Positions 23,599-32,786 of a stretch of 64,000 nt of DNA are shown here, piece after piece. The position numbers were made by a program, and so were the translations under genes. This stretch comes from Candidatus Pristimantibacillus lignocellulolyticus (GTDB lineage Bacteria; Bacillota; Bacilli; Paenibacillales; Paenibacillaceae). The notes under the pieces are model-generated. The model saw only the letters and a list, made by a program, of their open reading frames with translations. It did no database searches and was not told the origin of the DNA. Each line of letters opens with the position of its first letter. The stretch's first letter is position 1. The stretch lies in contig CP097899.1 in assembly GCA_023639215.1 (NCBI GenBank), forward strand, positions 4,460,001 through 4,524,000, given 5' to 3'.

Positions 23599-25724
23599 CT
23601 CATCACCCGCTTAAACATTTTCTCTAATTGATATGTCGATAGATGAACAATAATTGGTCGACCATGAGGACAAGTATAGGGTTGTGAACATGCTGCTAAT
23701 CTTCTGAGCAACACTTCACCTTCTTCACGGTTCATCCGATCATTAGCTTTTATTGACGCTTTACAAGAACACATTATCGCTGCTTGTTCTCGGAATTTCG
23801 TAATATCTATCTTTTTCCGCTCTGAAATCACATAATCTGTCATTTCCTCTAGAATCATTTGCTCTTGTCCCTTTGGAAGCCATTCCGGATATGCACGTAC
23901 AAGATAAGTCTGTTGCCCGAACGGCTCCATCGACACACCCGCTTGTTCCATGTAAGGTAATAGCTCTCGCAGTGCTTCCGCTTCCCCTGGTGTAAATTCC
24001 ATCGTAATCGGAACGAGTAATTGTTGACTGGCAAGCTGTGGATGACCAAATTTATATAAATAATATTCATAATTAATTCGCTCATGAGCAGCATGTTGGT
24101 CGATCAGATATAGACCATCATTCGATTGAGCAATAATGTAAGTGCCATGATGCTGACCAATCCAATGTAATTCCGGGAAATCAATATTTCGCTGTCCGCT
24201 ATGTCCACTTTGATTCGGATAACCTTGTTGTTGCCAACCTTGCAAATTGTAAGTTTTGGATGAAGGCATCTGCTCTGATTCATTAGCGTTATTGCTCGAA
24301 ACATTCGTATCAATGTTTTGTATTGACGATGAATCTACATTCGCTGATTGGGGAAGTTGCGCATCGTTATCTATATTGTGAGATTGATTTTCTGTATACT
24401 CTGCTCTGTGCTGCTGCTTCATTTCATCGCCCATCATTCCACTGTTTGAAGAAACTTTCACTTCATCCGTACGATAACTTGATCCTGTAGCTCTACCGTA
24501 CAGTCTTGAAGTTGCGTCTTTCGGTATATACTCAGAAGTACCACTTTGTACATCATAACTTCGATTACCAGCAGTAGACTTTGTGTCACGGCTTTGATCA
24601 TTTCCAAACGTAATTTGTTTGGACGGTGCAGCATACTGTAAACCGCCATCTGCCACATGGAATGAGATAGAATCTTGAACTAATGATGGACCAACACGTT
24701 CAGGGCGTTTTACAGCATCCATTCCCGGAGTATAACGAAGATTACCAAGCTTTTCACGTACAGCCTTTTCAATTAAAGCTTTAAGTTCTACTTCCTTACT
24801 AAAGCGCACTTCTAATTTGGAAGGATGTACGTTCACATCTAGCAAAGCTGGATGCATTTGTATTTCAATGACGGCAAGTGGAAACCGATTTATCGGTAAC
24901 AGTGTATGATAAGCCTCTGTTATAGCATGATTGACAGCAATACTTTTTATATACCTGCCATTCACAATAACAGTCATACCGTTACGGTTAGCACGAGTCA
25001 GTTCAGGCTTTGAAATATATCCGATAATCTCATAATCTGGATCAGACCCATCAATAGCCATCATCGTCTTCGCAGTACTTGTTCCATAGATCGCAGCTAT
25101 CACTTGCAAGCGATCACCCGTTCCTAATGTTCTTAGCAACATATTTCCATTATGCTTTAATGTAATTGCAATGCCTGGATGAGCTAAAGCGATCCGATTC
25201 ATATAATCTGAAATATGACCTAACTCAGTCTGAATCGACTTCATATATTTCAAGCGGGCAGGCGTATTAAAGAATAAATCTTTGACGATCATGTCTGTAC
25301 CTCTTGGTGCATTACATGGCTCGTCCACGATACGCTTGCCGCCTTCAATAATAAGCTTATGAGCAAGTCCGCTTTGATTAATGGAAGATATGCATTCGAC
25401 CTTTGCAACTGCGGCTATACTTGGCAAAGCTTCACCACGAAAACCTAGACTCGCAATTCGGAATAAATCACTGCTCGTAGATATTTTACTTGTTGCGTGA
25501 CGTTCGAACGCAGTTACCATATCTTCCTGTTCAATTCCGTCTCCATTGTCTGTTACGCGTATATAGGCAAGTCCACCTTCTTCGACAGTTACATCGATTG
25601 TCGTACTACCTGCATCAATTGCATTTTCAACTAACTCTTTGACAACAGATGAAGGGCGTTCAACCACTTCACCTGCAGCAATCTGATTCGCTAATTGTTC
25701 ATCTAGTAATTTCACTCTTGCCAT
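23595..25724 (-). CDS. mutL: DNA mismatch repair protein MutL (endonuclease type)
   Basis: 709 residues. GHKL ATPase domain: IAAGEVVERPSSVVKELVEN, DNGDGI, ATSKI and GFRGEAL. A long low-complexity linker (~350-500, rich in Ser, Asn, Gln) leads to the C-terminal dimerisation/nuclease domain with DQHAAHERINYE, the metal-binding DQHA(X)2E(X)4E endonuclease motif found in bacteria without MutH, and ACKASIKAND and CPHGRPI. RBS GAGGAGG. Works with MutS, encoded ~400 bases upstream. Confidence 0.96.
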   Translation of the reverse strand: MARVKLLDEQLANQIAAGEVVERPSSVVKELVENAIDAGSTTIDVTVEEGGLAYIRVTDNGDGIEQEDMVTAFERHATSKISTSSDLFRIASLGFRGEALPSIAAVAKVECISSINQSGLAHKLIIEGGKRIVDEPCNAPRGTDMIVKDLFFNTPARLKYMKSIQTELGHISDYMNRIALAHPGIAITLKHNGNMLLRTLGTGDRLQVIAAIYGTSTAKTMMAIDGSDPDYEIIGYISKPELTRANRNGMTVIVNGRYIKSIAVNHAITEAYHTLLPINRFPLAVIEIQMHPALLDVNVHPSKLEVRFSKEVELKALIEKAVREKLGNLRYTPGMDAVKRPERVGPSLVQDSISFHVADGGLQYAAPSKQITFGNDQSRDTKSTAGNRSYDVQSGTSEYIPKDATSRLYGRATGSSYRTDEVKVSSNSGMMGDEMKQQHRAEYTENQSHNIDNDAQLPQSANVDSSSIQNIDTNVSSNNANESEQMPSSKTYNLQGWQQQGYPNQSGHSGQRNIDFPELHWIGQHHGTYIIAQSNDGLYLIDQHAAHERINYEYYLYKFGHPQLASQQLLVPITMEFTPGEAEALRELLPYMEQAGVSMEPFGQQTYLVRAYPEWLPKGQEQMILEEMTDYVISERKKIDITKFREQAAIMCSCKASIKANDRMNREEGEVLLRRLAACSQPYTCPHGRPIIVHLSTYQLEKMFKRVMS

Positions 25725-25799
25725 TGCTTATCCTCCTCTCAAAATGGGCTTTATTTTATTTACGGAATTTATGATTATTGTAGTAATCAGTGCTTGATA

Positions 25800-26068
25800 T
25801 GTGCTGATACGTACTTGAATAGGACTTGAATAGCACTTGAATAGCACTTGATAAGATAAACACTACACTCGAACGGACTCAGAAGCCGTTATTTATGAAT
25901 TTCAAGGTCGAATGGCATTCTAAAGGACACAGTAGTCGTTATTTATCCTTTTTGGAGCCCAAATGCATCAAATAGTTTGCAATAAGTGCATTTGTGTCCG
26001 CTAGAATCAATATTAAAGCCATATACTGCTAATAAGTGCATCTGTGTCCGTTATCCGTCGAGTGTAGT
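25800..26068. repeat. Tandem and inverted repeats between mutL and mutS
   Basis: The 400-base gap between mutS and mutL holds no gene. At 25810-25855 an ~11-base unit (ACTTGAATAGC) is repeated four times. From 25862 to 26068 an element is bounded by ACTACACTCGA and its exact complement TCGAGTGTAGT. Inside are two direct copies of GGAC[TA]CAG-A-[GT]-CGTTATTTA and two of AATAAGTGCAT[TC]TGTGTCCG in opposite sense, so the element is roughly palindromic, like a MITE. Confidence 0.75.
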
Positions 26069-26125
26069 AACCAAAATCTACTTTGATTGATATTTAAGCA
26101 TTAATTTTGTTTATGCTAGTAATAG

Positions 26126-28870
26126 TTAATGTAGTTTAGTTTTCAGTTCATTCAATATATTCATTGCTTGCATTGGTGTCATATTAAACAAATCCAGCTT
26201 TTTTAACTGTTTGACGACTTGTTCTTCCGAACTAGAGAGCTTAGGCTTAACCGGTTCGGTTGTTGCTTCTTCAAATATGGAAAGTTGCACGACATCTTGA
26301 TGAGGCGAAGCTTTTGGAAGTTCATTGCTAACCTCAGTGGCAATCGCTGTGCTTGCAATTGCGTATGATAATTCAGCTTCACGTTGTGCTTCCATAATAG
26401 GAGATGTTGATTCAGCTACAATCAACTTGTCTGAAGAAAGAGTCGCTTCTCCATGAACAATCCCTTTACGAATCGTCTGTGTATCTACCGTCAATTCTTC
26501 ATCGAGTAATTGATACGCTCTTGTAATTATTGAATCAGGTAGACCGGCAAGTTGAGCACAGTATATGCCGTAACTCGTGTCAGCTGCACCTGGAACTAAT
26601 TTACGTAAGAAGGTAACATGGTCTCCACTTTCTTCAACTGCCATCCGAGCATTTACAAGCGATGACAACGAAGTAGATAAGTGAGACAACTCATGGAAAT
26701 GTGTCGACACAAGCGCTTTACAGCCAATATGCTCATGCACGTACTCAATCACTGCTTGTGCAATGGCCATCCCTTCTCCAGTAGACGTACCTCGTCCAAG
26801 CTCATCGATGATGACAAGGCTACTCATTGTCGCTTGTTCTGTCATCATCTGAATATCTTTCATCTCTACCATAAATGTACTTTGTCCACCAATTAGATCG
26901 TCTGCAGCACCAATTCTAGTAAAAATCCGATCTGTTAACGGTATCGTTGCCGATTGAGCGGGTACAAAACAGCCGATTTGCGCCATTATACAAATTAGCG
27001 CAACTTGACGCATATACGTACTTTTACCTGCCATATTAGGCCCAGTAATGAGCAGAATACTATGGTCATCACGATACAAGTCTGTTGCGTTAGCTATGAA
27101 CGAAGAACCTTCCATCATCAACTCAACAACAGGATGACGTCCCTCTACAACATGAAGATCATATTGCTCTGTAATTGTTGGCTTCACGAATCTTAGTTCA
27201 GCACTTACAAGCGCCAAACTTTGATACACATCAAGTTCTGCTATCATCGCAGCCACTTTCTGAAGGCGCGATAAATGCTCCAATAGATGCTCTCTTAGTT
27301 CGATAAATTTGCTATATTCTAAATCGACCATTTTCTCTTCTGCTTCAAGAATTAGTCGTTCTTTTTCTTTCAATTCTGGAGTTACATAACGTTCAGCGTT
27401 GGCTAAAGTTTGTTTTCGTTCATAACGTCCCTCTGGTAAATTAGCTACGTTCGCTTTAGAAATTTCCAAATAATATCCAAAAACTTTATTGAATCCTATC
27501 TTCAATGTACGAATTCCGGTTGCTTCTCGTTCTTTACGTTCTAGCTCTGCAAGCCATACTTTCCCGTTCTTACTTGCTTCACGCAGTTTATCTAAGTAGT
27601 CGTCATATCCATCACGAATCAGACCACCCTCTCGTAATGATAGTGGTGGATCATCAATGAGTACTGTATCGATTAGATCAGCCAAATCATCGCAAGGATC
27701 TACGCTACCCACTAATTGTTGTAGCACATTGGAACTCGATTGTTCACAAAGTTGAACGAGTGCAGGCACACGTCGTAATGATAGTTTCAACGCATGTACA
27801 TCTTTTGCATTCGCATTACCGTAAGCTACACGACCAACAAGACGCTCAAGATCGTAGATAGGTGCTAATTCACGTTTGATGTCCTCTCGCAAAATCATAT
27901 CAAGATACAATGTTTCAACCGCACTTTGACGTTGCTCTATTCCTTTTGCGCTTAGTAATGGCTTATCAATCCAACGACGTAATAATCTTGCGCCCATTGC
28001 CGTCTGGGTACGATCAAGTAACCATAACAAAGAACCCTTCTTACTACGATCTCTAACTGTTTCAGTCAATTCTAAGTTTCTTCTCGTATGATAATCAAGA
28101 ATCATATATTGGTTCGGCTCGTAGTTATGTAGTATTTTCAAATGACTTAGATTACGCTTCTGTGTGTCTTCCAAATAACTTAATAACACTCTAACCGCTT
28201 TACGTCTTGCTCCTGTTAGCTCACTCAACTGCTCTATGCTGAATTGTTCCGCTAACATTTCCTCCGTACACATTTCCCATGGAGTAAGCGGAACTTTCTT
28301 GCTCCAATTATTAGATTGTTCTAGCTGAGTCAGTAACGATTGATCTCCAACTAATTCTGAAGGTGCATAAATGTTCACTTCATCCATTAAAGAATCAATT
28401 CGTCCAACAAATGAAGTTACATAGATTTCACCAGTAGATAGATCACTACTAGCCAAACCAAATAATCCTGCTTGTTCCACGACCGCAGCAATAAAGTTAT
28501 TTTGTTTGCCGTCAAGGGACTTCGATTCCATTACTGTACCAGGAGTAATTGTCCGCACAACTTCACGACGTACAATTCCTTTAGCAGCTGCAGGATCTTC
28601 AACTTGTTCGCAAATAGCAACTTTATATCCTTTTTCAATTAATCTTGCAATATAGTTATCCGCTGCATGATAAGGTACGCCACACATTGGTATTTTTTCT
28701 GCCGAACCACCGTCTCGACCGGTTAAAGTAATCTCTAGTTCTCTAGATGCAAGAATAGCATCATCAAAGAACATCTCGTAAAAATCACCTAGTCGAAAAA
28801 AAAGAAAGGCATCTTGAACCCCTTCCTTAATACTTAAATACTGTTGAATCATCGGTGTATAAGTTGCCAT
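26126..28870 (-). CDS. mutS: DNA mismatch repair protein MutS
   Basis: 914 residues. Domain I starts YTPMIQQYLSIKEG and contains the mismatch-reading FFRLGDFYEMF motif (Phe-x-Glu). Clamp and lever domains follow; the ATPase has Walker A TGPNMAGKSTYMRQ, GAADDLIGGQSTFMVEM, Walker B LVIIDELGRGTSTGEGM and the STHFHEL switch. The C-terminal ~120 residues are a linker and the short helix MTPMQAMNILNELK for tetramerisation and MutL contact. RBS TAGGAGG is part of the leader hairpin upstream. Confidence 0.97.
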   Translation of the reverse strand: MATYTPMIQQYLSIKEGVQDAFLFFRLGDFYEMFFDDAILASRELEITLTGRDGGSAEKIPMCGVPYHAADNYIARLIEKGYKVAICEQVEDPAAAKGIVRREVVRTITPGTVMESKSLDGKQNNFIAAVVEQAGLFGLASSDLSTGEIYVTSFVGRIDSLMDEVNIYAPSELVGDQSLLTQLEQSNNWSKKVPLTPWEMCTEEMLAEQFSIEQLSELTGARRKAVRVLLSYLEDTQKRNLSHLKILHNYEPNQYMILDYHTRRNLELTETVRDRSKKGSLLWLLDRTQTAMGARLLRRWIDKPLLSAKGIEQRQSAVETLYLDMILREDIKRELAPIYDLERLVGRVAYGNANAKDVHALKLSLRRVPALVQLCEQSSSNVLQQLVGSVDPCDDLADLIDTVLIDDPPLSLREGGLIRDGYDDYLDKLREASKNGKVWLAELERKEREATGIRTLKIGFNKVFGYYLEISKANVANLPEGRYERKQTLANAERYVTPELKEKERLILEAEEKMVDLEYSKFIELREHLLEHLSRLQKVAAMIAELDVYQSLALVSAELRFVKPTITEQYDLHVVEGRHPVVELMMEGSSFIANATDLYRDDHSILLITGPNMAGKSTYMRQVALICIMAQIGCFVPAQSATIPLTDRIFTRIGAADDLIGGQSTFMVEMKDIQMMTEQATMSSLVIIDELGRGTSTGEGMAIAQAVIEYVHEHIGCKALVSTHFHELSHLSTSLSSLVNARMAVEESGDHVTFLRKLVPGAADTSYGIYCAQLAGLPDSIITRAYQLLDEELTVDTQTIRKGIVHGEATLSSDKLIVAESTSPIMEAQREAELSYAIASTAIATEVSNELPKASPHQDVVQLSIFEEATTEPVKPKLSSSEEQVVKQLKKLDLFNMTPMQAMNILNELKTKLH

Positions 28871-28883
28871 TTTTGATCCTCCT

Positions 28884-28965
28884 AAAACTTTTCATTATCT
28901 AACTATTAAACTTCTTGAACAAATGAAAAGTTACTTCGTAAGCATTCGCTAAAACTTTTCATTAA
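28884..28965 (-). promoter_or_regulatory. Leader hairpin element before mutS
   Basis: In the transcribed direction: AATGAAAAGTTTTAGCGAAT, GCTTACGAAGTAACTTTTCATT, ~25 bases, AATGAAAAGTTTTAGGAGG. Arms AACTTTTCATT / AATGAAAAGTT are perfect complements. Very similar to the glnA units. Confidence 0.75.
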
Positions 28966-28979
28966 CTAAATTAGTAAGC

Positions 28980-29282
28980 CTATATAGGTAACTGCTCGCC
29001 AGCTTCCAACTTCTTATTCACTTGCTTAAGAAACTTTTTCTCGGATTCCAGTTGATCAAGCGTATAGCCTAGCCAAGTCTGAAGCTGTTTACGATCTAAA
29101 GTCATTTGTTCCTCGTTATATTCAATTATAATTTTCTGTAGGTTATTAGCAGTTGAGAACAGACAAGTGGCATTAAACATCATACTTACTTTTATTTCAA
29201 GGTCATTACCATTTAGCTGCTCAAAATAAGATAATGTAATACTTGTCGGTTCATTTCCTTCTGCAAAGTAATCGACAATCAT
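28980..29282 (-). CDS. Hypothetical protein between amidoligase and mutS
   Basis: 100 residues from ATG 29282, chosen over a TTG 15 bases earlier because GAGGTGG lies six bases upstream of the ATG. Mixed beta then helical: DYFAEGNEPTSITLSYF, DLEIKVSMMFNATCLF, then a charged helix QLESEKKFLKQVNKKLEAG. I do not recognise the family. It is in line with mutS and probably cotranscribed with it. Confidence 0.65.
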   Translation of the reverse strand: MIVDYFAEGNEPTSITLSYFEQLNGNDLEIKVSMMFNATCLFSTANNLQKIIIEYNEEQMTLDRKQLQTWLGYTLDQLESEKKFLKQVNKKLEAGEQLPI

Positions 29283-29379
29283 CGCTTTCCACCTCAAATT
29301 TCAGGAAATAAGACATCTCATTTTCTTCTCTATTCATTCTAGCATGTCATGTTACAGTGTTCGAGTTTTTTTGCAAAAT

Positions 29380-29432
29380 AAAAAGGATTTCCATCACTTA
29401 CTATACTATAGTAAATGAGAAATCCTATGTTT
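29380..29432. terminator. Terminator hairpin
   Basis: AGGATTTC / GAAATCCT closes a second inner inverted repeat TTACTATA / TATAGTAA. T-runs exist on both sides. Confidence 0.65.
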
Positions 29433-29443
29433 TTCTATTTTTT

Positions 29444-29887
29444 GATGGGGAGCATATTCGATGTCCAATACGCTACTATAGCATACTCATCGTTATCAGA
29501 CGCCGCTTTTTGAACTACCTCTTCCAATAGAGGTTTATAAAGCGGGATTTTAGAACCGAGAAGATGACCCACAGCGAAAACGAGTAGCACAGCGTACGTA
29601 TTGTGTACGTGAGCACACGCAGGCTTTCGATGGGGGGCATATTCGATGTCGAATAGACTACGTAGCTACTCATCGTTATCAAAGTCCGCTTTTTGAACTT
29701 CCTCTTACAATAAAGGTTTATAAAGCGGGATTTCAGAACCGAGAAGATGACTCACAGCGAAAACGAGTAGCACAGCGTACGTATTGTGTACGTGAACACG
29801 CAGGCTTTCGATGGGGGGCATATTCGATGTCGATTACGGCTACGAAGCCATTCATCGTTATCAAAGTCCGCTTTTTGAACTTCCTCT
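29444..29887 (-). repeat. Tandem ~183-bp MITE-like repeat, 2.4 copies (family A)
   Basis: Read on the minus strand, units begin at 29887, 29705 and 29522 with AGAGGAAGTTCAAAAAGCGG and share CATCGAAAGCCTGCG, GTACACAATACGTACGC and TACTCGTTTTCGC; the last is cut at 29444. The region between the terminator and the amidoligase gene is entirely this repeat, and the first unit supplies the last eight codons and stop of that gene. It is clearly related to the repeat at 42811-43153. Confidence 0.85.
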
Positions 29888-31360
29888 AATGCCCCAACGT
29901 GTTCTTATATCAACTTGCTCATCCCACCTACGCCCCCCATGAATCGCCCTCAGTAAAGGATTAATATCATTCGCTAGTTCTACATAAGATGGCAATGATG
30001 CTATTTGTTCTAGTATTGTAAGACTCGCAGATATTAGTAGCTCTTCATCTCGATTATCATACGCTAAGTACCATTCCGGCTTTAGTTTACAATTTTGAGA
30101 AAGCTTATAGTAGTCTTTCATAGCAATATATGCTAACGCTAATGCCGCTTTAGTGACCGCAGGAGAGACTAACCAGCTGGGCGGCGTCCTATACTCGAAG
30201 CCACCATGTGGCTGTCTACGATAATCTCCTAGCGCCCCATATCGTCTATAGCGTCCTCTACCTAGAGGATCCTCAATTGTTGCTAGTGGTATAGCTACCA
30301 AACCATCTAACATCCGTAATAGTCGAGGTGAAAGTCTAATTCCACTGAAATGAATATGTCCCCCCAAAGCCAATCCTGGCGATGGCATAGCACCCGCTAC
30401 CCAGCGTAATTCATCATCTTTAATATATTGTCTTGCTTCTAATAACAATTGCTTAATATTTGCAATTAATTGATTAGTATATAGTTTTGGAGATGGCCTC
30501 AGTTCTACTAAAGGATAAATAATATTGTGACGAGACCTCAATGCATCAGCACCTATATGTACATTTGAATCAGTATCAAAAAATTTAGACGCTGGAACAA
30601 TTTGATTATGTTTATTAATTAAAGCAAATTCTGGATCAGCTCCGATTAAGAACGGAGAGTCAGCGCTATGCTCTGTTTTATCCATTAGTGATCGTAATGA
30701 TGACGCGATTGCTTCTTGATCATGATCGAAATGGAGATCTGATAGAGACCACACTTCTCGAATGGCAATCGTTCCAGTTCCACTTATTGCTACAAGTACC
30801 GAACCAGCATCTAACCATAATGCATACAAAGCTCGACTTGCATGAACCTCAAGTTGACGTAATGTTTTCTCAGCCAATATTGTACCATCGTGACTGATTT
30901 GCATCATTTGATCTCGTGCCACAGATTGTCCCTTTTGCATTGGTTGCATTTCACAATTCACTCGTTGCCAACTTAGTAGACATAGATCAAATATCCTTAC
31001 GAGAAATAATCTTTCATCCTGAAGTCGCTCTCTCACTAGCAAACCTCTCGCCGACCATAAACTTTTCCGCTCAGAAATAGAACTATTTGAATAGGTTACA
31101 CTCGCAACATTTACAAATTGAGTCTCCCAATAATATTTATCATTAAGAACTTGATCACTACGAAGCCAAATCGTAACTGTATCTGTTTGTTGATCAGCAA
31201 TATTTGACTTCATCATTTCGGCTTTATCATCATAACTAACTATTAAATCATGTCCAGAAACCTTTTGAAGCATCGCATAAGAACAAAATAGCAGCTCAGG
31301 TTGTGTAATGAACTTGAATTCATTCACGTTACCGAGCTGCATATACCATTTATTAACCAT
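29861..31360 (-). CDS. Putative amidoligase (COOH-NH2 ligase type 2) next to cotE
   Basis: About 499 residues. The N-terminal ~220 residues are unrecognised; residues ~230-470 match the phage/Firmicute COOH-NH2 ligase fold: FLIGADPEFALINKHNQIVP, GADALRSRHNI, YPLVELRPSP, LALGGHIHFSGI and GGFEYRTPPSWLVSP. Such enzymes of the glutamine synthetase/gamma-GCS superfamily use ATP to form amide bonds. Position directly downstream of cotE suggests a role in cross-linking or modifying spore coat proteins (inference). Start uncertain (TTG 31363 or ATG 31360). The C-terminal GSSKSGL is encoded by the MITE-like repeat. Confidence 0.8.
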   Translation of the reverse strand: MVNKWYMQLGNVNEFKFITQPELLFCSYAMLQKVSGHDLIVSYDDKAEMMKSNIADQQTDTVTIWLRSDQVLNDKYYWETQFVNVASVTYSNSSISERKSLWSARGLLVRERLQDERLFLVRIFDLCLLSWQRVNCEMQPMQKGQSVARDQMMQISHDGTILAEKTLRQLEVHASRALYALWLDAGSVLVAISGTGTIAIREVWSLSDLHFDHDQEAIASSLRSLMDKTEHSADSPFLIGADPEFALINKHNQIVPASKFFDTDSNVHIGADALRSRHNIIYPLVELRPSPKLYTNQLIANIKQLLLEARQYIKDDELRWVAGAMPSPGLALGGHIHFSGIRLSPRLLRMLDGLVAIPLATIEDPLGRGRYRRYGALGDYRRQPHGGFEYRTPPSWLVSPAVTKAALALAYIAMKDYYKLSQNCKLKPEWYLAYDNRDEELLISASLTILEQIASLPSYVELANDINPLLRAIHGGRRWDEQVDIRTRWGIRGSSKSGL

Positions 31361-31399
31361 CAAGGTTCAACCGCCTGTATTAATTTTTTCTTGTTTTGA

Positions 31400-31433
31400 A
31401 AATAAATAAAAACAATGAGGGCTTTCGCCCTCA
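31400..31433 (-). terminator. Terminator of cotE
   Basis: On the minus strand TGAGGGC-GAAA-GCCCTCA then TTGTTTTTATTTATTTTC, between cotE and the amidoligase gene. Confidence 0.85.
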
Positions 31434-31478
31434 AGTTTGTTGTGCTATCGACATATCTTATACTAATTAAAACTTCTC

Positions 31479-32042
31479 CTAGACATCACCGTCTAGAAGA
31501 TCAAGATCGTCGAAATCATCTTCTGCATCATTATCATCTTGATCGAAATCTTTGCCATCTGGATCTGGACATCCATTTGGAACAACTGCTACAGAAACTT
31601 TTGTTTCCGCAATCATTTCAACAACAAACTCACGTTCTACTCTTACTTGCACGGAATCGCCGTTTGCAGAAATATTCGCCTCAATACAATTCGGTTCAGT
31701 AACTGACTCAGCATAAACTTCAGTTGTTGAAACACGATGCTTAGGATCAAGGAAGTACAGAGGTACATTCTCTACAAATTGTACGCTCTCCTTCGCAACA
31801 TCCGTTTGCGAATTGTTGTTGTAAGAGTACCAAATATTAATGTCATAAGTACCGATTACTTCAACTCCATTACCCGCTTTGACCGCTTCATACTTCGTGT
31901 TAATAACCCAAGCACCAAGAATGCTAGTTGGTCTGTGCGGTGGTGTAACTGTGTGAGTTGACGTGCTAAACTTGCGTCCTTTACCGCAAACAGCTTTTGT
32001 AATAATTTCTCTGCAGCGCAGCTGTTTATTTGCTCTTGCCAT
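31479..32042 (-). CDS. cotE: Outer spore coat morphogenetic protein CotE
   Basis: 187 residues from ATG 32042 (GGAGGTTAAGTCG upstream). It starts MARANKQLRCREIITKAVCG and contains the conserved TPPHRPTSILGAWVINTKYE, GTYDINIWYSYNNNSQT, CIEANIS, EREFVVEMIAETKV and a very acidic C-terminal tail (DQDDNDAEDDFDD). CotE, made in the mother cell, organises the outer coat. In B. subtilis cotE lies just upstream of mutS-mutL; here the amidoligase and a small gene are inserted between. Confidence 0.95.
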   Translation of the reverse strand: MARANKQLRCREIITKAVCGKGRKFSTSTHTVTPPHRPTSILGAWVINTKYEAVKAGNGVEVIGTYDINIWYSYNNNSQTDVAKESVQFVENVPLYFLDPKHRVSTTEVYAESVTEPNCIEANISANGDSVQVRVEREFVVEMIAETKVSVAVVPNGCPDPDGKDFDQDDNDAEDDFDDLDLLDGDV

Positions 32043-32226
32043 CGACTTAACCTCCTCCATACAATCATTCACTTAAGTGTATGCAAGTGATAGGCGTTTG
32101 TTGATTACTGTGTCCTACAATTCCAATATATTTTTTCGAAATATATGTAAGATGGAGTCGTAGCCTAATCTACGCCTATTTGAGTCGACTCGAAGCTCCT
32201 TCTACATGTTAATTCATTAGTATGAA

Positions 32227-32284
32227 ATAAGAGCTTATCCTATGACCACATTTTTAAAAAATGTTGGTAGGATAAGCTCTTATT
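32227..32284. terminator. Long perfect hairpin, bidirectional terminator
   Basis: AATAAGAGCTTATCCTA pairs fully with TAGGATAAGCTCTTATT, with further pairing of ACCA-CATTTTT and AAAAATG-TTGG inside. Separates cotE from the lipoprotein gene. Confidence 0.75.
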
Positions 32285-32348
32285 GTATGAATATATATCT
32301 TTTTAGTCTAATACTTGCCTATTTCATTACGATCATGGTGACAATTAG

Positions 32349-32705
32349 TTACTTCGATTCACGCTTTATTATCTTCGTAGCAGTACCTTGTCCTGGGTAA
32401 GAAGTGTTATATTCTCCCGTAGTCCATATGTCAACAAGATCACCTTTTGCAAAATCCTTTGCATTTTTATAAGTAAGATACATAGCATTAGGCTGGGCTA
32501 ATCGTAGAATTTCATCAATTGACTTAGATTCAATTTGTTCATATTCAATATCCCATACAACTAGAAGCCTATTTGTTGAAATGTCGATCACATAACCTTG
32601 TATGTTTGGCTCAACGCTATTTACTTTATTCTGTTTACTGTTCGAACAACCAGATACCAATGTGAAAAGTACTAGGATAAGGATAGTAATTTTACTAGAA
32701 TGCAT
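32349..32705 (-). CDS. DUF3221 (YobA-like) lipoprotein
   Basis: 118 residues. Lipobox VSGC puts the lipidated Cys at residue 20. The mature part is a small OB-like domain typical of DUF3221: IQGYVIDISTNRLLVVW, then DEILRLAQPNAMYLTY, FAKGDLVDIWTTG and the diagnostic SYPGQGTATKI. Function unknown; presumably bound to the outer face of the membrane. Confidence 0.8.
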   Translation of the reverse strand: MHSSKITILILVLFTLVSGCSNSKQNKVNSVEPNIQGYVIDISTNRLLVVWDIEYEQIESKSIDEILRLAQPNAMYLTYKNAKDFAKGDLVDIWTTGEYNTSYPGQGTATKIIKRESK

Positions 32706-32786
32706 CTTATCACTTCCTTAACTAAGATTACATCATTAATATTATAATTTAGCAATATTAGTACATTTCTTGCGCTTAACGGTAAA

